From Lysobacter antibioticus HS124 (GTDB lineage Bacteria; Pseudomonadota; Gammaproteobacteria; Xanthomonadales; Xanthomonadaceae), in NCBI RefSeq assembly GCF_000336385.2, contig NZ_HG424519.1, forward strand, positions 1 to 64,000: a DNA stretch of 64,000 nucleotides, written 5' to 3'. The notes beneath the pieces were generated by a model. It was not told where the DNA came from and made no database searches. It worked only from the letters and a program-made list of their open reading frames with translations. The translations under genes were made by a program, and so were the position numbers. Below, piece by piece: positions 49,120-57,670 of the stretch. Positions within the stretch are counted from its first letter, which is position 1, and each line of letters starts with the position of its first letter.

Positions 49120-49326
49120 TCAGGCCGCCGGAGTAACCTCGGAAGCTTGGGCGCCCTTCGGGCCCTGGGTCAGCTGGTAGCTGACGCGCTGGCCTTCCTG
49201 CAGGCTGCGAAAGCCCTTGGCGTTGATCGCGGAGAAGTGCACGAATACATCCGCGCTACCGTCTTCGGGCGAGATGAAACCGAAGCCCTTGGCGTCGTTG
49301 AACCACTTCACGGTGCCGTACTGCAT
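49120..49326 (-). CDS. Cold-shock protein (CspA family)
   Basis: The 68-residue OB-fold protein binds single-stranded RNA and DNA and melts RNA structure. It has [18 protein letters not shown] with RNP1 (KGFGFI), RNP2 (VFVHF) and the usual C-terminus. The ATG at 49326 is preceded by AAGG; the longer frame to 49404 adds residues absent from the family. A leader of up to 195 bases separates it from the upstream gene, which could fold as a temperature-sensitive 5' UTR, though no structure was assigned. It ends in its own terminator. Confidence 0.95.
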   Translation of the reverse strand: MQYGTVKWFNDAKGFGFISPEDGSADVFVHFSAINAKGFRSLQEGQRVSYQLTQGPKGAQASEVTPAA

Positions 49327-49521
49327 ATCCTTATTGACCTCATGCTGGATGCGTTGACGTGCGTCGCCGGCGAGTGTGCCTGAAGACGCAAGGCGAGTAT
49401 GCAAACTGCGCCCATGGAAGACAACGGCTCAACGTGACGGCATCGGCCACGTATTTGCGCAACCGAACCGGCCAGGTCGGCGCCGGTTCGAATCCGCGCA
49501 TCGCGGTTTATGCGAAACCGA

Positions 49522-50280
49522 TCACTGATCCAACACGGCGCCCAGCAAGGCCGGCAGCCCGGCCGAGGCCGCGGCGACGTTGTCGAGCACGTCCTGCAGG
49601 GTGATGACTTCGTCCGGGTCCGGACCGGCGCCGGCCGCCCAGTTGGCGACGATCGCCAGACAGGCGTAGTCCAGGCCCAGTTCGCGCGCCAACCCGGCCT
49701 CGGGCATGCCGGTCATGCCGACCAGATCGCACCCGTCGCGACGCATGCGCAGGATCTCGGCGCGCGTTTCCAGGCGCGGCCCCTGGGTCGCGCCGTAGCA
49801 GCCGCCGTCGACCAGGGCCACGCCCGCCTGCGCCGCCGCGGCGAGCACCGCCGCGCGCAGGCTGCGCGTGTACGGCTCGCCGAAGTCCACGTGCAGCACT
49901 TCGCTGCCGGGCTCTTCGCAGATCGTCGAGATGCGGCCCCAGGTGTAATCGATCAGTTGATCCGGACAAGCCAGCACGCGCGGGCCGAACCGTTCGGTGA
50001 TGCCTCCGACCGTATTGAGCGCCAACACCCGGCGCGCGCCGATCGCCTGCAGTGCGGCCAGATTGGCGCGGTAGTTGATCTGGTGCGGCGGCAGCGAATG
50101 GCCTTCGCCGTGACGGGCCAGGAAGGCGATCCGGCGACCGCCGAGCGTGCCGACCCGGATCGGGCCGGACGGCGCGCCGTAACGCGTCTCGGGCTGCTGC
50201 GACTGCACATCTTGCAGCTCGGCCAGGCGGTACAGGCCGGTGCCGCCGATCACGGCCAGATCGATTGCGGGCGCGCTCAT
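49522..50280 (-). CDS. S-methyl-5'-thioinosine phosphorylase
   Basis: The 252-residue enzyme belongs to the methylthioadenosine phosphorylase family (AVIGGTGLY, RHGEGHSLPPHQINYRAN, LNTVGGI, TGMPEA). In place of the adenine-recognising Asp residues it has IVANWAAGAG, the signature of the methylthioinosine-specific branch known from Pseudomonas, which prefers a 6-oxopurine. It would release hypoxanthine and methylthioribose-1-phosphate. The gene directly follows hpt, whose product converts hypoxanthine to IMP, so the two steps form one salvage route. The start ATG lies one base after the hpt stop. Confidence 0.88.
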   Translation of the reverse strand: MSAPAIDLAVIGGTGLYRLAELQDVQSQQPETRYGAPSGPIRVGTLGGRRIAFLARHGEGHSLPPHQINYRANLAALQAIGARRVLALNTVGGITERFGPRVLACPDQLIDYTWGRISTICEEPGSEVLHVDFGEPYTRSLRAAVLAAAAQAGVALVDGGCYGATQGPRLETRAEILRMRRDGCDLVGMTGMPEAGLARELGLDYACLAIVANWAAGAGPDPDEVITLQDVLDNVAAASAGLPALLGAVLDQ

Positions 50281-50281
50281 C

Positions 50282-50836
50282 TCAATCCTTCAATGCGTAG
50301 ATCGCGGGCAGGTTGCGGCCCTGCTCGTAGAAATCCATGCCGTAGCCGAACACGTAGCGGTCCGGCACCTCCACTCCGACGTAGTCGGCGCGCAGGCCGT
50401 CGACGCAGCGGTCGTGGCGCTTCACCGCCAGCGCGGCGATGCGGACCTCGGCGGCGCCCTGTTCGCGGCACCAGTCGCGGATGCCGAGCAAGGTGTGGCC
50501 CTCGTCGACGATGTCGTCGACCAGCAGCACCCGGCGGCCGCGCAACGGCGTCGCCGGTCGATGCTTCCAGACCAGGTCCGCGCCGGTGGTCTGGCCGCGG
50601 TAACGGGTCGCGTGCAGGTAGTCGAATTCCAGATCCAGGCCGCGCTGGCCCAGCTCCATCGCCAGCTGCGCGGCGAACGGCAGGCCGCCGTGCATGATGG
50701 TCAGGTACACCGGGCGGGCGCCGGCGTAATCGTTGCGGATCGCTACCGCCATGCGCGCGATCTCGCGCTCCAGGCTGCGGCGGTCGTGGATCAGATCGGC
50801 ATCGGCGAGCGCCGCGGCCAGGTCGTGCGAAGTCAT
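50282..50836 (-). CDS. hpt: Hypoxanthine-guanine phosphoribosyltransferase
   Basis: The 184-residue type I phosphoribosyltransferase joins hypoxanthine or guanine to PRPP. The PRPP motif is RRVLLVDDIVDEGHTL (about residues 99-114), with the flexible loop around LHATRYRGQTTG and the base-binding segment VPDRYVFGYGMDFYEQ typical of the family. It overlaps the nagZ stop by one base (TGATG) and is followed at once by methylthioinosine phosphorylase, so all three are one operon. Confidence 0.92.
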   Translation of the reverse strand: MTSHDLAAALADADLIHDRRSLEREIARMAVAIRNDYAGARPVYLTIMHGGLPFAAQLAMELGQRGLDLEFDYLHATRYRGQTTGADLVWKHRPATPLRGRRVLLVDDIVDEGHTLLGIRDWCREQGAAEVRIAALAVKRHDRCVDGLRADYVGVEVPDRYVFGYGMDFYEQGRNLPAIYALKD

Positions 50837-51846
50837 CAGGCCAATCCTTCCAGACGTTGGCGGGTGGGTGCGTAGGCGGCGTCGGCGATCAGGCCGTCCC
50901 AGCCCAGCGCGCCGCGACCGATCAGTCCGGTCAGCGCGGCAGTGTTGAGCCGGCGGCCGGCGACCGCGGCCAGGGATTCCTCGACCAGTTGCGGGTGGCA
51001 GACCAGGACCACGTCGCAGCCGGCGTCCAGGTGCGCGTCGATCCGCGCCTTGACACCACCGACCGAGAACGCCGCGGCCATGCCGATGTCGTCGCTGAAC
51101 ACCACGCCGCGGAAACCGAGCCCGCCCTGTGCGCGGTCGCCGCGCAGGATCTCTTCGATCCAGCGCCGCGAGTAACCGGCCGGTTCCGGCGCGACCGCCG
51201 GATAGGACACGTGCGCCATCATTACCGCGTCGGCCTGGGCCTCGATGCCGGCGACGAAGGGAATCAGGTCGGTGGCGCGCAACTCGTCGAGCGTGCGCGG
51301 ATCGGCGGCCTGGTCGAAATGGGTGTCGGCCCGCACCGAGCCGTGGCCGGGAAAATGCTTGAGCGTGGCGGCCATGCCGCGTCCGTGCATGCCGCGGATG
51401 TAGGCGCGGGTGAACTCGGCCACGATCTGCGGATCGGCATCGAAGGCGCGGTTGCCGATCGCCAGGTTGCCGCGGCCCAGGTCGACCACCGGCGCGAAGC
51501 TCAGGTCGACGCCGCTGGCCTGGACTTCGGCCGCCATCAACCCGGCGTGCTCCTCGGCCAGGCGCAGCGCGGCGTCGCGGTCCTCGGCGTAGAGCTTGCC
51601 GAATACCTCCAGCGGCGGCAGCGCGCTATAGCCCTCGCGGAAACGCTGCACCCGCCCGCCTTCCTGGTCGACGCAGATCAGCTGCGGCCGCGGCGCGGCC
51701 CCGCGGATCGCCGCCGAGAGCTCGGTCACCTGCGCGCGCGAGGCGAAGTTGCGGCTGAACAGGATCACGCCGGCGCAGGCGTCGTGCTGCAGCCAGTCGC
51801 GCTCCTGCGCGGTGAGTTCGGTACCGGCGACGCCGATCACGAGCAT
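50836..51846 (-). CDS. nagZ: Beta-N-acetylhexosaminidase of peptidoglycan recycling
   Basis: The 336-residue cytoplasmic family 3 glycosidase removes GlcNAc from anhydromuropeptides; its product feeds AmpR-type signalling in beta-lactamase carriers. It shows CAGVILFSRNFAS, ICVDQEGGRVQRFR, the family signature KHFPGHGSVRADTH with the catalytic His, and the nucleophile Asp in FSDDIGMAA. The ATG at 51846 follows AGGAG by seven bases; the longer frame to 51918 is not typical. It heads the operon with hpt and the methylthioinosine phosphorylase gene, a neighbourhood also known in Pseudomonas. Confidence 0.95.
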   Translation of the reverse strand: MLVIGVAGTELTAQERDWLQHDACAGVILFSRNFASRAQVTELSAAIRGAAPRPQLICVDQEGGRVQRFREGYSALPPLEVFGKLYAEDRDAALRLAEEHAGLMAAEVQASGVDLSFAPVVDLGRGNLAIGNRAFDADPQIVAEFTRAYIRGMHGRGMAATLKHFPGHGSVRADTHFDQAADPRTLDELRATDLIPFVAGIEAQADAVMMAHVSYPAVAPEPAGYSRRWIEEILRGDRAQGGLGFRGVVFSDDIGMAAAFSVGGVKARIDAHLDAGCDVVLVCHPQLVEESLAAVAGRRLNTAALTGLIGRGALGWDGLIADAAYAPTRQRLEGLA

Positions 51847-51936
51847 GCGGAACTCCTGGGAAAAGTCAGCGCCGGACGCGCTGGCGCCATTGTCTCGCAG
51901 ATGCCGCGGCGGGCGCACCCTGCCCGGCCGGCGGAT

Positions 51937-52461
51937 TCAGCCGGCGCCGTCGCGTTCGGCCTGGGTCCAGGCCGCATACGGCCGGGTCGCCAGGGCCAGG
52001 TTGTAGTAGCGCTGCGCGTCGGTGACCTCGGCGCCGGCCCAGGCGGGACGCTCGAACGGCGCGTCGGCGCGCTCCAGCTCGATTTCCGCCACCACCAGCC
52101 CGGCGTTGTCGCCGAGGAACTCGTCGACCTCCCATAGCCGGCCGGCGTGCTCGATGTAGTGCCGGCGCTTATCGACCAGCCCGCCGACGCACAGCGCCAG
52201 CAGCGCGCGCGCGTCCGCGACCGGGATCGGGTAGTCGAATTCCTGCCGGGTGTGGCCGAGTTCGCGCGATTTCAGATTCAGATAAGCCTCGTCGCCGGCG
52301 ATGCGCACCCGCACCGAGGCTTTCATCGCGCTGCGCCCGGCGCCGGGCTCCATCGCGTCGAGGTCGTTGAGATAACCCTGCGCCATCGGCACGACTTTGT
52401 GCGCGGCGGCGCGCCAGCCGTCGCCGACGACGAGGAATTTGCGTTCGATTTCGATGCCCAT
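51937..52461 (-). CDS. CYTH-domain protein
   Basis: The 174-residue protein opens with the CYTH signature GIEIERKFLVVGD and has the alternating charged strands of the triphosphate tunnel (SVRVRIAGDEAYLNLKSR, EFDYPIPVADARAL, WEVDEFLGDNAGLVVAEIELE). CYTH enzymes hydrolyse inorganic triphosphate or other triphosphates, or act as class IV adenylate cyclases; short bacterial members like this one are mostly inorganic triphosphatases. It lies 90 bases upstream of nagZ on the same strand. Confidence 0.9.
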   Translation of the reverse strand: MGIEIERKFLVVGDGWRAAAHKVVPMAQGYLNDLDAMEPGAGRSAMKASVRVRIAGDEAYLNLKSRELGHTRQEFDYPIPVADARALLALCVGGLVDKRRHYIEHAGRLWEVDEFLGDNAGLVVAEIELERADAPFERPAWAGAEVTDAQRYYNLALATRPYAAWTQAERDGAG

Positions 52462-52544
52462 GCGCCATTATGGCCGAGTGCGGCGAACGAATGCGCACGT
52501 AGAATGCGCGCTCCCGGCGCAACGCCGTTTCCAGCAAGGACGCC

Positions 52545-53213
52545 ATGCCCGCCCTGCCCTTTCCGCCGCGGCATCGCGCTGCCCGGCTGAGTCTGCCGCT
52601 GTTGTGCCTGGCGTGGCCGCTGCTGGCCGCCGCCGCGCCGCCCCCATCGACGCCCCCATCGACGCCCGCATCGCCGCCGGCAGCGCCCACGCTCGACCAG
52701 GCCATCGCCGCGCAGCGCGCAGCGCTCGCCGCCGAATCGCCGGCGGCCACGCCGATGGGCCAGGCGCTGGTCGAATCGATCCGGCTCAGCGAGCTGCGCC
52801 TCTGCGGCCCGCTGCGCGAGGATCGGGTCGATTGCATCGTACGGCTCGAATCGGGCCTGGGCGGCGCCTACCAGACCTACCGTTTCCAACGGCGTGACGG
52901 CGCCTGGATCCTGCTGCCGCTGGCCGATCTGGCGCCGCCGGCGCCGAGCCGGACGCAGGCGCAGGCGCAGGCGCTGCTGCGCGCGGACCTGTTGCTGCGC
53001 GCCCCGCGCCTGGACGATACCGAGCAACGCGGTCGCTACGAGCGGGCCGCGGCGAGCCTGATCGTGTCGGCGCTGGAAGGCTGCGAACTGGACCGCGACG
53101 AAGGGCGGGTTTCCTGCGATGTCGGCATGCGCCTGCCCGAAGGCGACGACCAGGCCACGCTGCGCTTCGTGCCGCAAGCCGACGGCACCTGGCGCCTGGA
53201 TCCGCCGCGCTGA
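52545..53213 (+). CDS. Hypothetical secreted protein, 222 aa
   Basis: Unrecognised. A signal peptide (LSLPLLCLAWPLLAAAAP) is followed by a Pro-rich linker with a short tandem PPSTPPSTP repeat and then a two-part domain. The two Cys in LRLCGPLREDRVDC and the two in LEGCELDRDEGRVSC suggest a pair of disulfides, and the repeated pattern C-x6-9-RV-C hints at an internal duplication. AAGGA precedes the ATG. It is divergent from the CYTH gene and convergent with rlmD. Periplasmic location is likely. Confidence 0.65.
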   Translation: MPALPFPPRHRAARLSLPLLCLAWPLLAAAAPPPSTPPSTPASPPAAPTLDQAIAAQRAALAAESPAATPMGQALVESIRLSELRLCGPLREDRVDCIVRLESGLGGAYQTYRFQRRDGAWILLPLADLAPPAPSRTQAQAQALLRADLLLRAPRLDDTEQRGRYERAAASLIVSALEGCELDRDEGRVSCDVGMRLPEGDDQATLRFVPQADGTWRLDPPR

Positions 53214-53243
53214 GCGCCGCCCAGCGCAAGCGCGAGCCGCACC

Positions 53244-54575
53244 TCAGCGCGGCTCGAACATCGCGATCGATTCCACGTGTGCGGTGTGCGGGAACATGTC
53301 CATGACCCCGGCCGCGCGCAGCTTCCAGCCCTTCTCGCGCACCAGATAGCCGGCGTCGCGCGCCAGCGAAGCCGGATGGCAGCTGACGTAGACGATGCGC
53401 TTGAACTGTTTCAGCGGCAGCTGGGTGAGCACGAAGTCGGCGCCCGAGCGCGGCGGATCCAGCAGCAGGCGGTCGAAGCCTTCGCGCATCCACGGTTCGG
53501 CGCTGAGGTCTTTACCGAGATCGGCGGCGTAGAACTGGGCGTTGCCCAGACCGTTGTGCGCGGCATTGTCGCGCGCGCGCTGGACCAGCCCGGCCTCGCC
53601 CTCGACCCCGACCACTTCGCGCACCGTGCGCGCCAGCGGCAAAGTGAAATTGCCCAGGCCGGCGAACAGGTCGAGCACGCGATCCTCGGCCTGCGGTTCG
53701 AGCAGGTCGATCGCGTGCTGGATCATGCGCCCGTTGAGCGCGGCGTTGACCTGGATGAAGTCCAGTGGCCGGAACTTCAGTTCCAGCTGCCACTGGGGCA
53801 GCGAGAACGACAACTGCGGATCGGCCGGCCACAGCGGATGCACGCTGTCCACGCCGCCCGGCTGCAGGAACACCGCGAACGCGTGCTCGCGGGCGAAACC
53901 GACAATGGCCTGGCGGTCGGCCTCCGACAGCGGTGCCAGATGGCGGAAAGTCAGCGCCATGCCGCCGTGATCGCTTTGCGGGTCGCCGCCGATGAACTCC
54001 ACCTGCGGAATCTCGCGCCGCGCCTGCAGCCCGTCGATCAGCGTCGCCAGGGCCTCGATCTTGTCGCCGATCTGCGGGATCACCGTGTCGCAGCGGCGGA
54101 TGTCGGCGACGAAACGCGGATCGGTCTCGCGGAAACCGACCAGGGTCTTGTCCTTCTTCTCGACCCGGCGCACCGAGAACCGGCCCTTGCGCCGATAGCC
54201 CCAGGCCGAATCGGTCAGCGCCGGCAGCACGCGCTCGGGCGTCACGTGTCCGATGCGTTCGAAGTTTTCCAGCAGCACCCGCTGCTTGGCCAGGATCTGC
54301 TGGTCCTCCGACAGATGCTGCAGCGCGCAGCCGCCGCAGGTGCCGAAATGCGCGCAACGCGGCGCGACCCGGTCGGCCGAAGCCTCCAGCACTTCCAGCG
54401 TCACCGCCTCGTCGAAATGGCGCGAACGCGCGGTCTGCTTGGCCATGACCCGTTCGCCCGGCAGCGCGCCGGCCACGAACACGGCCTTGCCGTCGGGACG
54501 CCGGGCAACGCCACGGCCGTCGTGCGTGAGGCCGGCGATGGCGACCTCGAAAGGAGTTTGATCGATGCGGGCCAC
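53244..54575 (-). CDS. rlmD: 23S rRNA (uracil-1939-C5)-methyltransferase
   Basis: The 443-residue enzyme methylates U1939 of 23S rRNA. It has an N-terminal TRAM domain (ITGLTHDG-like AIAGLTHDGRGVARR), the iron-sulfur ligands CAHFGTCGGCALQHL, the methionine-binding LDLFAGLGNFTLPLA and the catalytic Cys in VYVSCHPASLARD with the final Glu in HVESIAMFEPR. It starts with GTG at 54575, preceded by a spacer of heptamer repeats and a terminator. Length is normal. Confidence 0.95.
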   Translation of the reverse strand: MARIDQTPFEVAIAGLTHDGRGVARRPDGKAVFVAGALPGERVMAKQTARSRHFDEAVTLEVLEASADRVAPRCAHFGTCGGCALQHLSEDQQILAKQRVLLENFERIGHVTPERVLPALTDSAWGYRRKGRFSVRRVEKKDKTLVGFRETDPRFVADIRRCDTVIPQIGDKIEALATLIDGLQARREIPQVEFIGGDPQSDHGGMALTFRHLAPLSEADRQAIVGFAREHAFAVFLQPGGVDSVHPLWPADPQLSFSLPQWQLELKFRPLDFIQVNAALNGRMIQHAIDLLEPQAEDRVLDLFAGLGNFTLPLARTVREVVGVEGEAGLVQRARDNAAHNGLGNAQFYAADLGKDLSAEPWMREGFDRLLLDPPRSGADFVLTQLPLKQFKRIVYVSCHPASLARDAGYLVREKGWKLRAAGVMDMFPHTAHVESIAMFEPR

Positions 54576-54647
54576 AGCTGCTGGCAGGAATCAAATGGCC
54601 GGCCATTGTTGCATTTTCGCGTACTCGGAGTCGCGTCGGGGTCGGCC

Positions 54648-54816
54648 GGGATTGGCGATTGGGGATTGGCAAAAGCGAAAGGCCCGCCGAAGCGGGCCTT
54701 TCACGTCGCAAGCAGGGCTTCAACCGATCCCGAATCCCGAATTTCGGCTTTAAGCCAATCCCGAATCCCTAATGCCGAATCCCGGCTCCAAACCAATCCC
54801 GAATCCCCAATCCCGG
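54648..54816. repeat. Inverted GGGATTS heptamer arrays between ydbL-like gene and rlmD
   Basis: A short array of GGATTGG/GGGGATTGG units (54648-54669) and a longer array of AATCCCG-type units (54725-54816) face each other around an intrinsic terminator. The right array ends exactly at the stop codon of the ydbL-like gene. The region has no coding potential. Confidence 0.85.
54671..54702 (-). terminator. Intrinsic terminator inside the heptamer-array spacer
   Basis: GAAAGGCCCGC and GCGGGCCTTTC form an 11-bp perfect stem around a CGAA loop (TTCG on the minus strand), followed on the minus strand by GCTTTTGCC. It ends the ydbH/ydbL transcript. Confidence 0.85.
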
Positions 54817-55455
54817 CTATTTCTGCTTCCAACCGCCGCCCGCATCCTGATACCACCAGCCGCCCTTGGCGCTTTCGATCCACTGCCGGGCGAACACCTG
54901 GCGGATCTGGCCTTCCCACTCGGGGTGCCCGTTGGCGACGGCGATCTCGCGGTAGACCGCGGCCGAATCGCGGCCCTGGTCGGCCACCGCCTGGTTGACC
55001 GCGACCCGGTCGCCGAGCGGGATCTTGCCGGCGTCGCGCACGCTGACGGTGCCGTTGTTGGTGAAGCCCAGGGCGCCGGAATCGAAATGGGCGCGCAGCT
55101 GGCTGTCGAAGCGCGAGGCCATGCGCGACTGGATCGCCTGGATCGCCGGGGTCTTGATCGAGATGTCCGGCGACTGCGCGTAGGCGCTGCCGATGCCGAC
55201 CAGGGACAGCCAGTCGATGCGCGCCGCGAGCCGGCTGACGTCGCTGGCCGGGGCCTGCGGCCGCACCGCGCCGAGTCCGCCGCCGGGCTTGGCCGGCTCG
55301 GGTTGCGGCGCCGTCGCCGGGGCCTGGTCGCCGATCACCTTCTCGACGAATTCCTTGGCCGCTTCCTTGGCCTCGGCGGCCGGGAAATAGACGTTGATGG
55401 TCACGCAGGCCGTCAACATCACGGCGGCGACCGGTACTCCCATCCAACGGCGCAT
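54817..55455 (-). CDS. YdbL-like (DUF1318) lipoprotein
   Basis: The 212-residue protein has a lipoprotein signal with lipobox MLTAC at about residues 13-17 and then VTINVYFPAAEAKEAAKEF, the N-terminal signature of DUF1318 proteins in this group. The C-terminal part (about 125-212) contains LGDRVAVNQAVADQGRDSAA and YREIAVANGHPEW, the YdbL fold. In E. coli YdbL helps the YdbH-YnbE envelope bridge for lipid transport. Here it follows a ydbH-like gene, but it is lipidated and no separate ynbE is seen. Terminator downstream. Confidence 0.82.
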   Translation of the reverse strand: MRRWMGVPVAAVMLTACVTINVYFPAAEAKEAAKEFVEKVIGDQAPATAPQPEPAKPGGGLGAVRPQAPASDVSRLAARIDWLSLVGIGSAYAQSPDISIKTPAIQAIQSRMASRFDSQLRAHFDSGALGFTNNGTVSVRDAGKIPLGDRVAVNQAVADQGRDSAAVYREIAVANGHPEWEGQIRQVFARQWIESAKGGWWYQDAGGGWKQK

Positions 55456-55603
55456 GATCGGTTTCCTTTTCGTGGGCGCGCGTCCTGCGCGAGGCCCCGC
55501 GCATCCGGGCGCGGGCTGAACGATTCGGCGCCTATTGAACCACGGCGCCGTTGAACGGCGGGATACGCGACCCGCGGCCGCGCGCCCATCACCGCGCCGG
55601 CGG

Positions 55604-57637
55604 TCACTGCACCACCGGCTTGAGCTCGCCCTTGCTGACCGCTTCCAGGCGTTCCAGCAGGGTCGGCCAGTCGACCCGGCGGTTGTAGCCGACCACGTCC
55701 AGATGCGGCAGCCCGGCGCCCTGCACGATCAGGAAGCCGTTGTTCTTGGCCGGCCCCAGCCCGCCCATGTGGCAGACCTCCTCGGCGAGGCGACAGGAAA
55801 TGCCGATGCGGGCATAGCCGAAGTCGTCGAAGAAACCGATCAGGCGGTCCTGCAGGCTGCCGACGAAGGACGAGTCGCCGACGCTGGACAGGTCCTGCAC
55901 CGCGCGTTGGCTGATCCGCTGGCGCACGCCGGGGGTCTTGCGCGTGTGCAATTCGGCGTCGAACGCGACCGGCTGCCAGTCGACCAGACGCAGCCGGTCG
56001 ATGCGGCCGAACAGGCGGCCGGTGATGCTGCCGAAGCCGAATACGCCGGTCAGCGATTCTAGGTCCAGGTTTTCCAGCGCCAGGTCCGAACTCAGGGTCG
56101 GCGCGACCCCGAACGGCCGCTCCATCGCCAGCGACGACACCGCCACCGTGCCGCCGAACAATTGCATGCTCAGCCCGCCATCGAGCTCGAGCCGGTCGTC
56201 GGCGTAATGCGCCTGCGGCAGGCGGCCGCTGAGTTCGCCGGTGAACGCCGGTCCGTCCAGGGCCTTGGCCAGGCGGCCGATATCGAGCCGGTCCAGGGTC
56301 AGGCCGAAGCGCAGGTCCAGGCCGCGCCCGCCGGCCGGCGGACGCAGGCGCAGGCCGTCGATGCCGACCTGGCCGCCCAGCATGGGGAAGCCGATCGCGC
56401 GGCGCAGGCGCAACTCGCCATGGTCGCTGGAGAACGGCAACCGGGTCGGGCCGAACTCGAGTCCGTACAGCGCCCCGCCGCTCCAGCTCAGTTCGCTGTC
56501 GACCGGATCGGCGTCCGAATAGCGCAGTTCGCCGTCGAGCCCCTCGAAGCGGAAGCGGCCTTGCGGGTCGTTCAACCGCACCGCGCCCAACCGTGCCTGT
56601 GCCTGTTGCAGTTCGCCGTCGCGCAGCCGCAGCCGCGCCTGGGCGACGCCGCCGAGTTCCAGTTGCGACAAACCGGCCAGAGCGAGGAAACCGGAAAGGT
56701 ACGCGTCGCGCACCGGCGCCAGGTCCTCGCTGCGCAGTTGCAGGTCGAGCGCGGCCAGGCCGGCGTCGGCCCCCAGCGCGGCGCTGCCCTCGGCCTGAAG
56801 CAGGCGGCCGTCGCGCCATCGCCACTGCGGCAGGCGCCAGCCGGACTCGCCGGCGCCGCGCTCGGCCTCGACGCGCAATTCCACCGGCCGCTGCTGCAAC
56901 GCCAGGTAGGCATTGCCGAACAACAGTTCGCCGCCCTGCAGGCCGCCGTCGATCGTGAAACGCTGGCCGGCGCCGATCGCGCTGTCCAGGTTCAGATGAG
57001 CGCCGAGGCGCTCGGCCGCGACCGAACCGTCGGGGGTGTCGAAGGCGCCGCCGGCCAGCCGCAACGGCCCGGCGATGCGCAGCGGCCCGCGTTCGGGCGC
57101 GGCGATGTCGAGCCGGCCGTCCAGAGTGCCGGCCTTGATCCGCCCCTCCGGCCACGCCTGGGCCAGCAGGGCCTGAGTCCAGGCCAAGGGCACCCGGCTC
57201 AGATCGATCCGGGTCAGGTCGGGGCTGGCCGCATCGCGGCGCAGGGTGAGCACACTGTCGCCGCGGCTCAGCCGTGCGTCGGTGCTGGCCACGCCCAGGT
57301 CCAGGGCCAGGCGCAAGGTCGGCCCGCGGCCGCTGCGCAGCTCGCCGGCGCAGGCCCAGCCGCCGCGCCCGTCGCGGCGCAAAGGGCAGCGCCAGTTCAA
57401 ATCGCGGTAGCGATAGCCCAGCTCCGGCGCTTCGACCCGCGCGGCCTGCAGTTGCAGGTCGCCCTGTCCGGCGCCCTCCGGCCACGACAGCCGCACCGTC
57501 ACGCCATCGAGCTGGGCCACCGCCGTATGCACGCGTTCGATCCGCGCGGTCAGTGTGCGCGCCTGCACATCGGCCGCTGCGATCCCGGCCAGGGGCAGCG
57601 ACAAACCGATCAGGAGGCGTAACATGGCCCTCAGCAT
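55604..57637 (-). CDS. YdbH-like AsmA-type envelope lipid transport protein
   Basis: The 677-residue protein has an N-terminal hydrophobic segment (LLIGLSLPLAGIAAADV) and a long, almost purely beta-strand body rich in LxLxGG patterns (RTLTARIERVHTAVAQLDG, LRIAGPLRLAGGAFDTPDG), typical of the AsmA/YdbH/YhdP/TamB group that bridges inner and outer membranes. The C-terminal region (LFGGTVAVSSLAMERPFG, LENLDLESLTGVFGFGSITGRLFGRI) matches YdbH. It is shorter than the E. coli protein (879 aa). The ATG at 57637 is preferred; another at 57625 is possible. It is followed after 148 bases by the ydbL-like gene. Confidence 0.82.
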   Translation of the reverse strand: MLRAMLRLLIGLSLPLAGIAAADVQARTLTARIERVHTAVAQLDGVTVRLSWPEGAGQGDLQLQAARVEAPELGYRYRDLNWRCPLRRDGRGGWACAGELRSGRGPTLRLALDLGVASTDARLSRGDSVLTLRRDAASPDLTRIDLSRVPLAWTQALLAQAWPEGRIKAGTLDGRLDIAAPERGPLRIAGPLRLAGGAFDTPDGSVAAERLGAHLNLDSAIGAGQRFTIDGGLQGGELLFGNAYLALQQRPVELRVEAERGAGESGWRLPQWRWRDGRLLQAEGSAALGADAGLAALDLQLRSEDLAPVRDAYLSGFLALAGLSQLELGGVAQARLRLRDGELQQAQARLGAVRLNDPQGRFRFEGLDGELRYSDADPVDSELSWSGGALYGLEFGPTRLPFSSDHGELRLRRAIGFPMLGGQVGIDGLRLRPPAGGRGLDLRFGLTLDRLDIGRLAKALDGPAFTGELSGRLPQAHYADDRLELDGGLSMQLFGGTVAVSSLAMERPFGVAPTLSSDLALENLDLESLTGVFGFGSITGRLFGRIDRLRLVDWQPVAFDAELHTRKTPGVRQRISQRAVQDLSSVGDSSFVGSLQDRLIGFFDDFGYARIGISCRLAEEVCHMGGLGPAKNNGFLIVQGAGLPHLDVVGYNRRVDWPTLLERLEAVSKGELKPVVQ

Positions 57638-57670
57638 GGACGCAGGATAGCGGGCGAAAGCGAACCGGCA

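Noticed and set aside
49480-49500. GGTTCGAATCC, resembling a tRNA T-arm
   Set aside because: No acceptor, D or anticodon arm can be folded around it.
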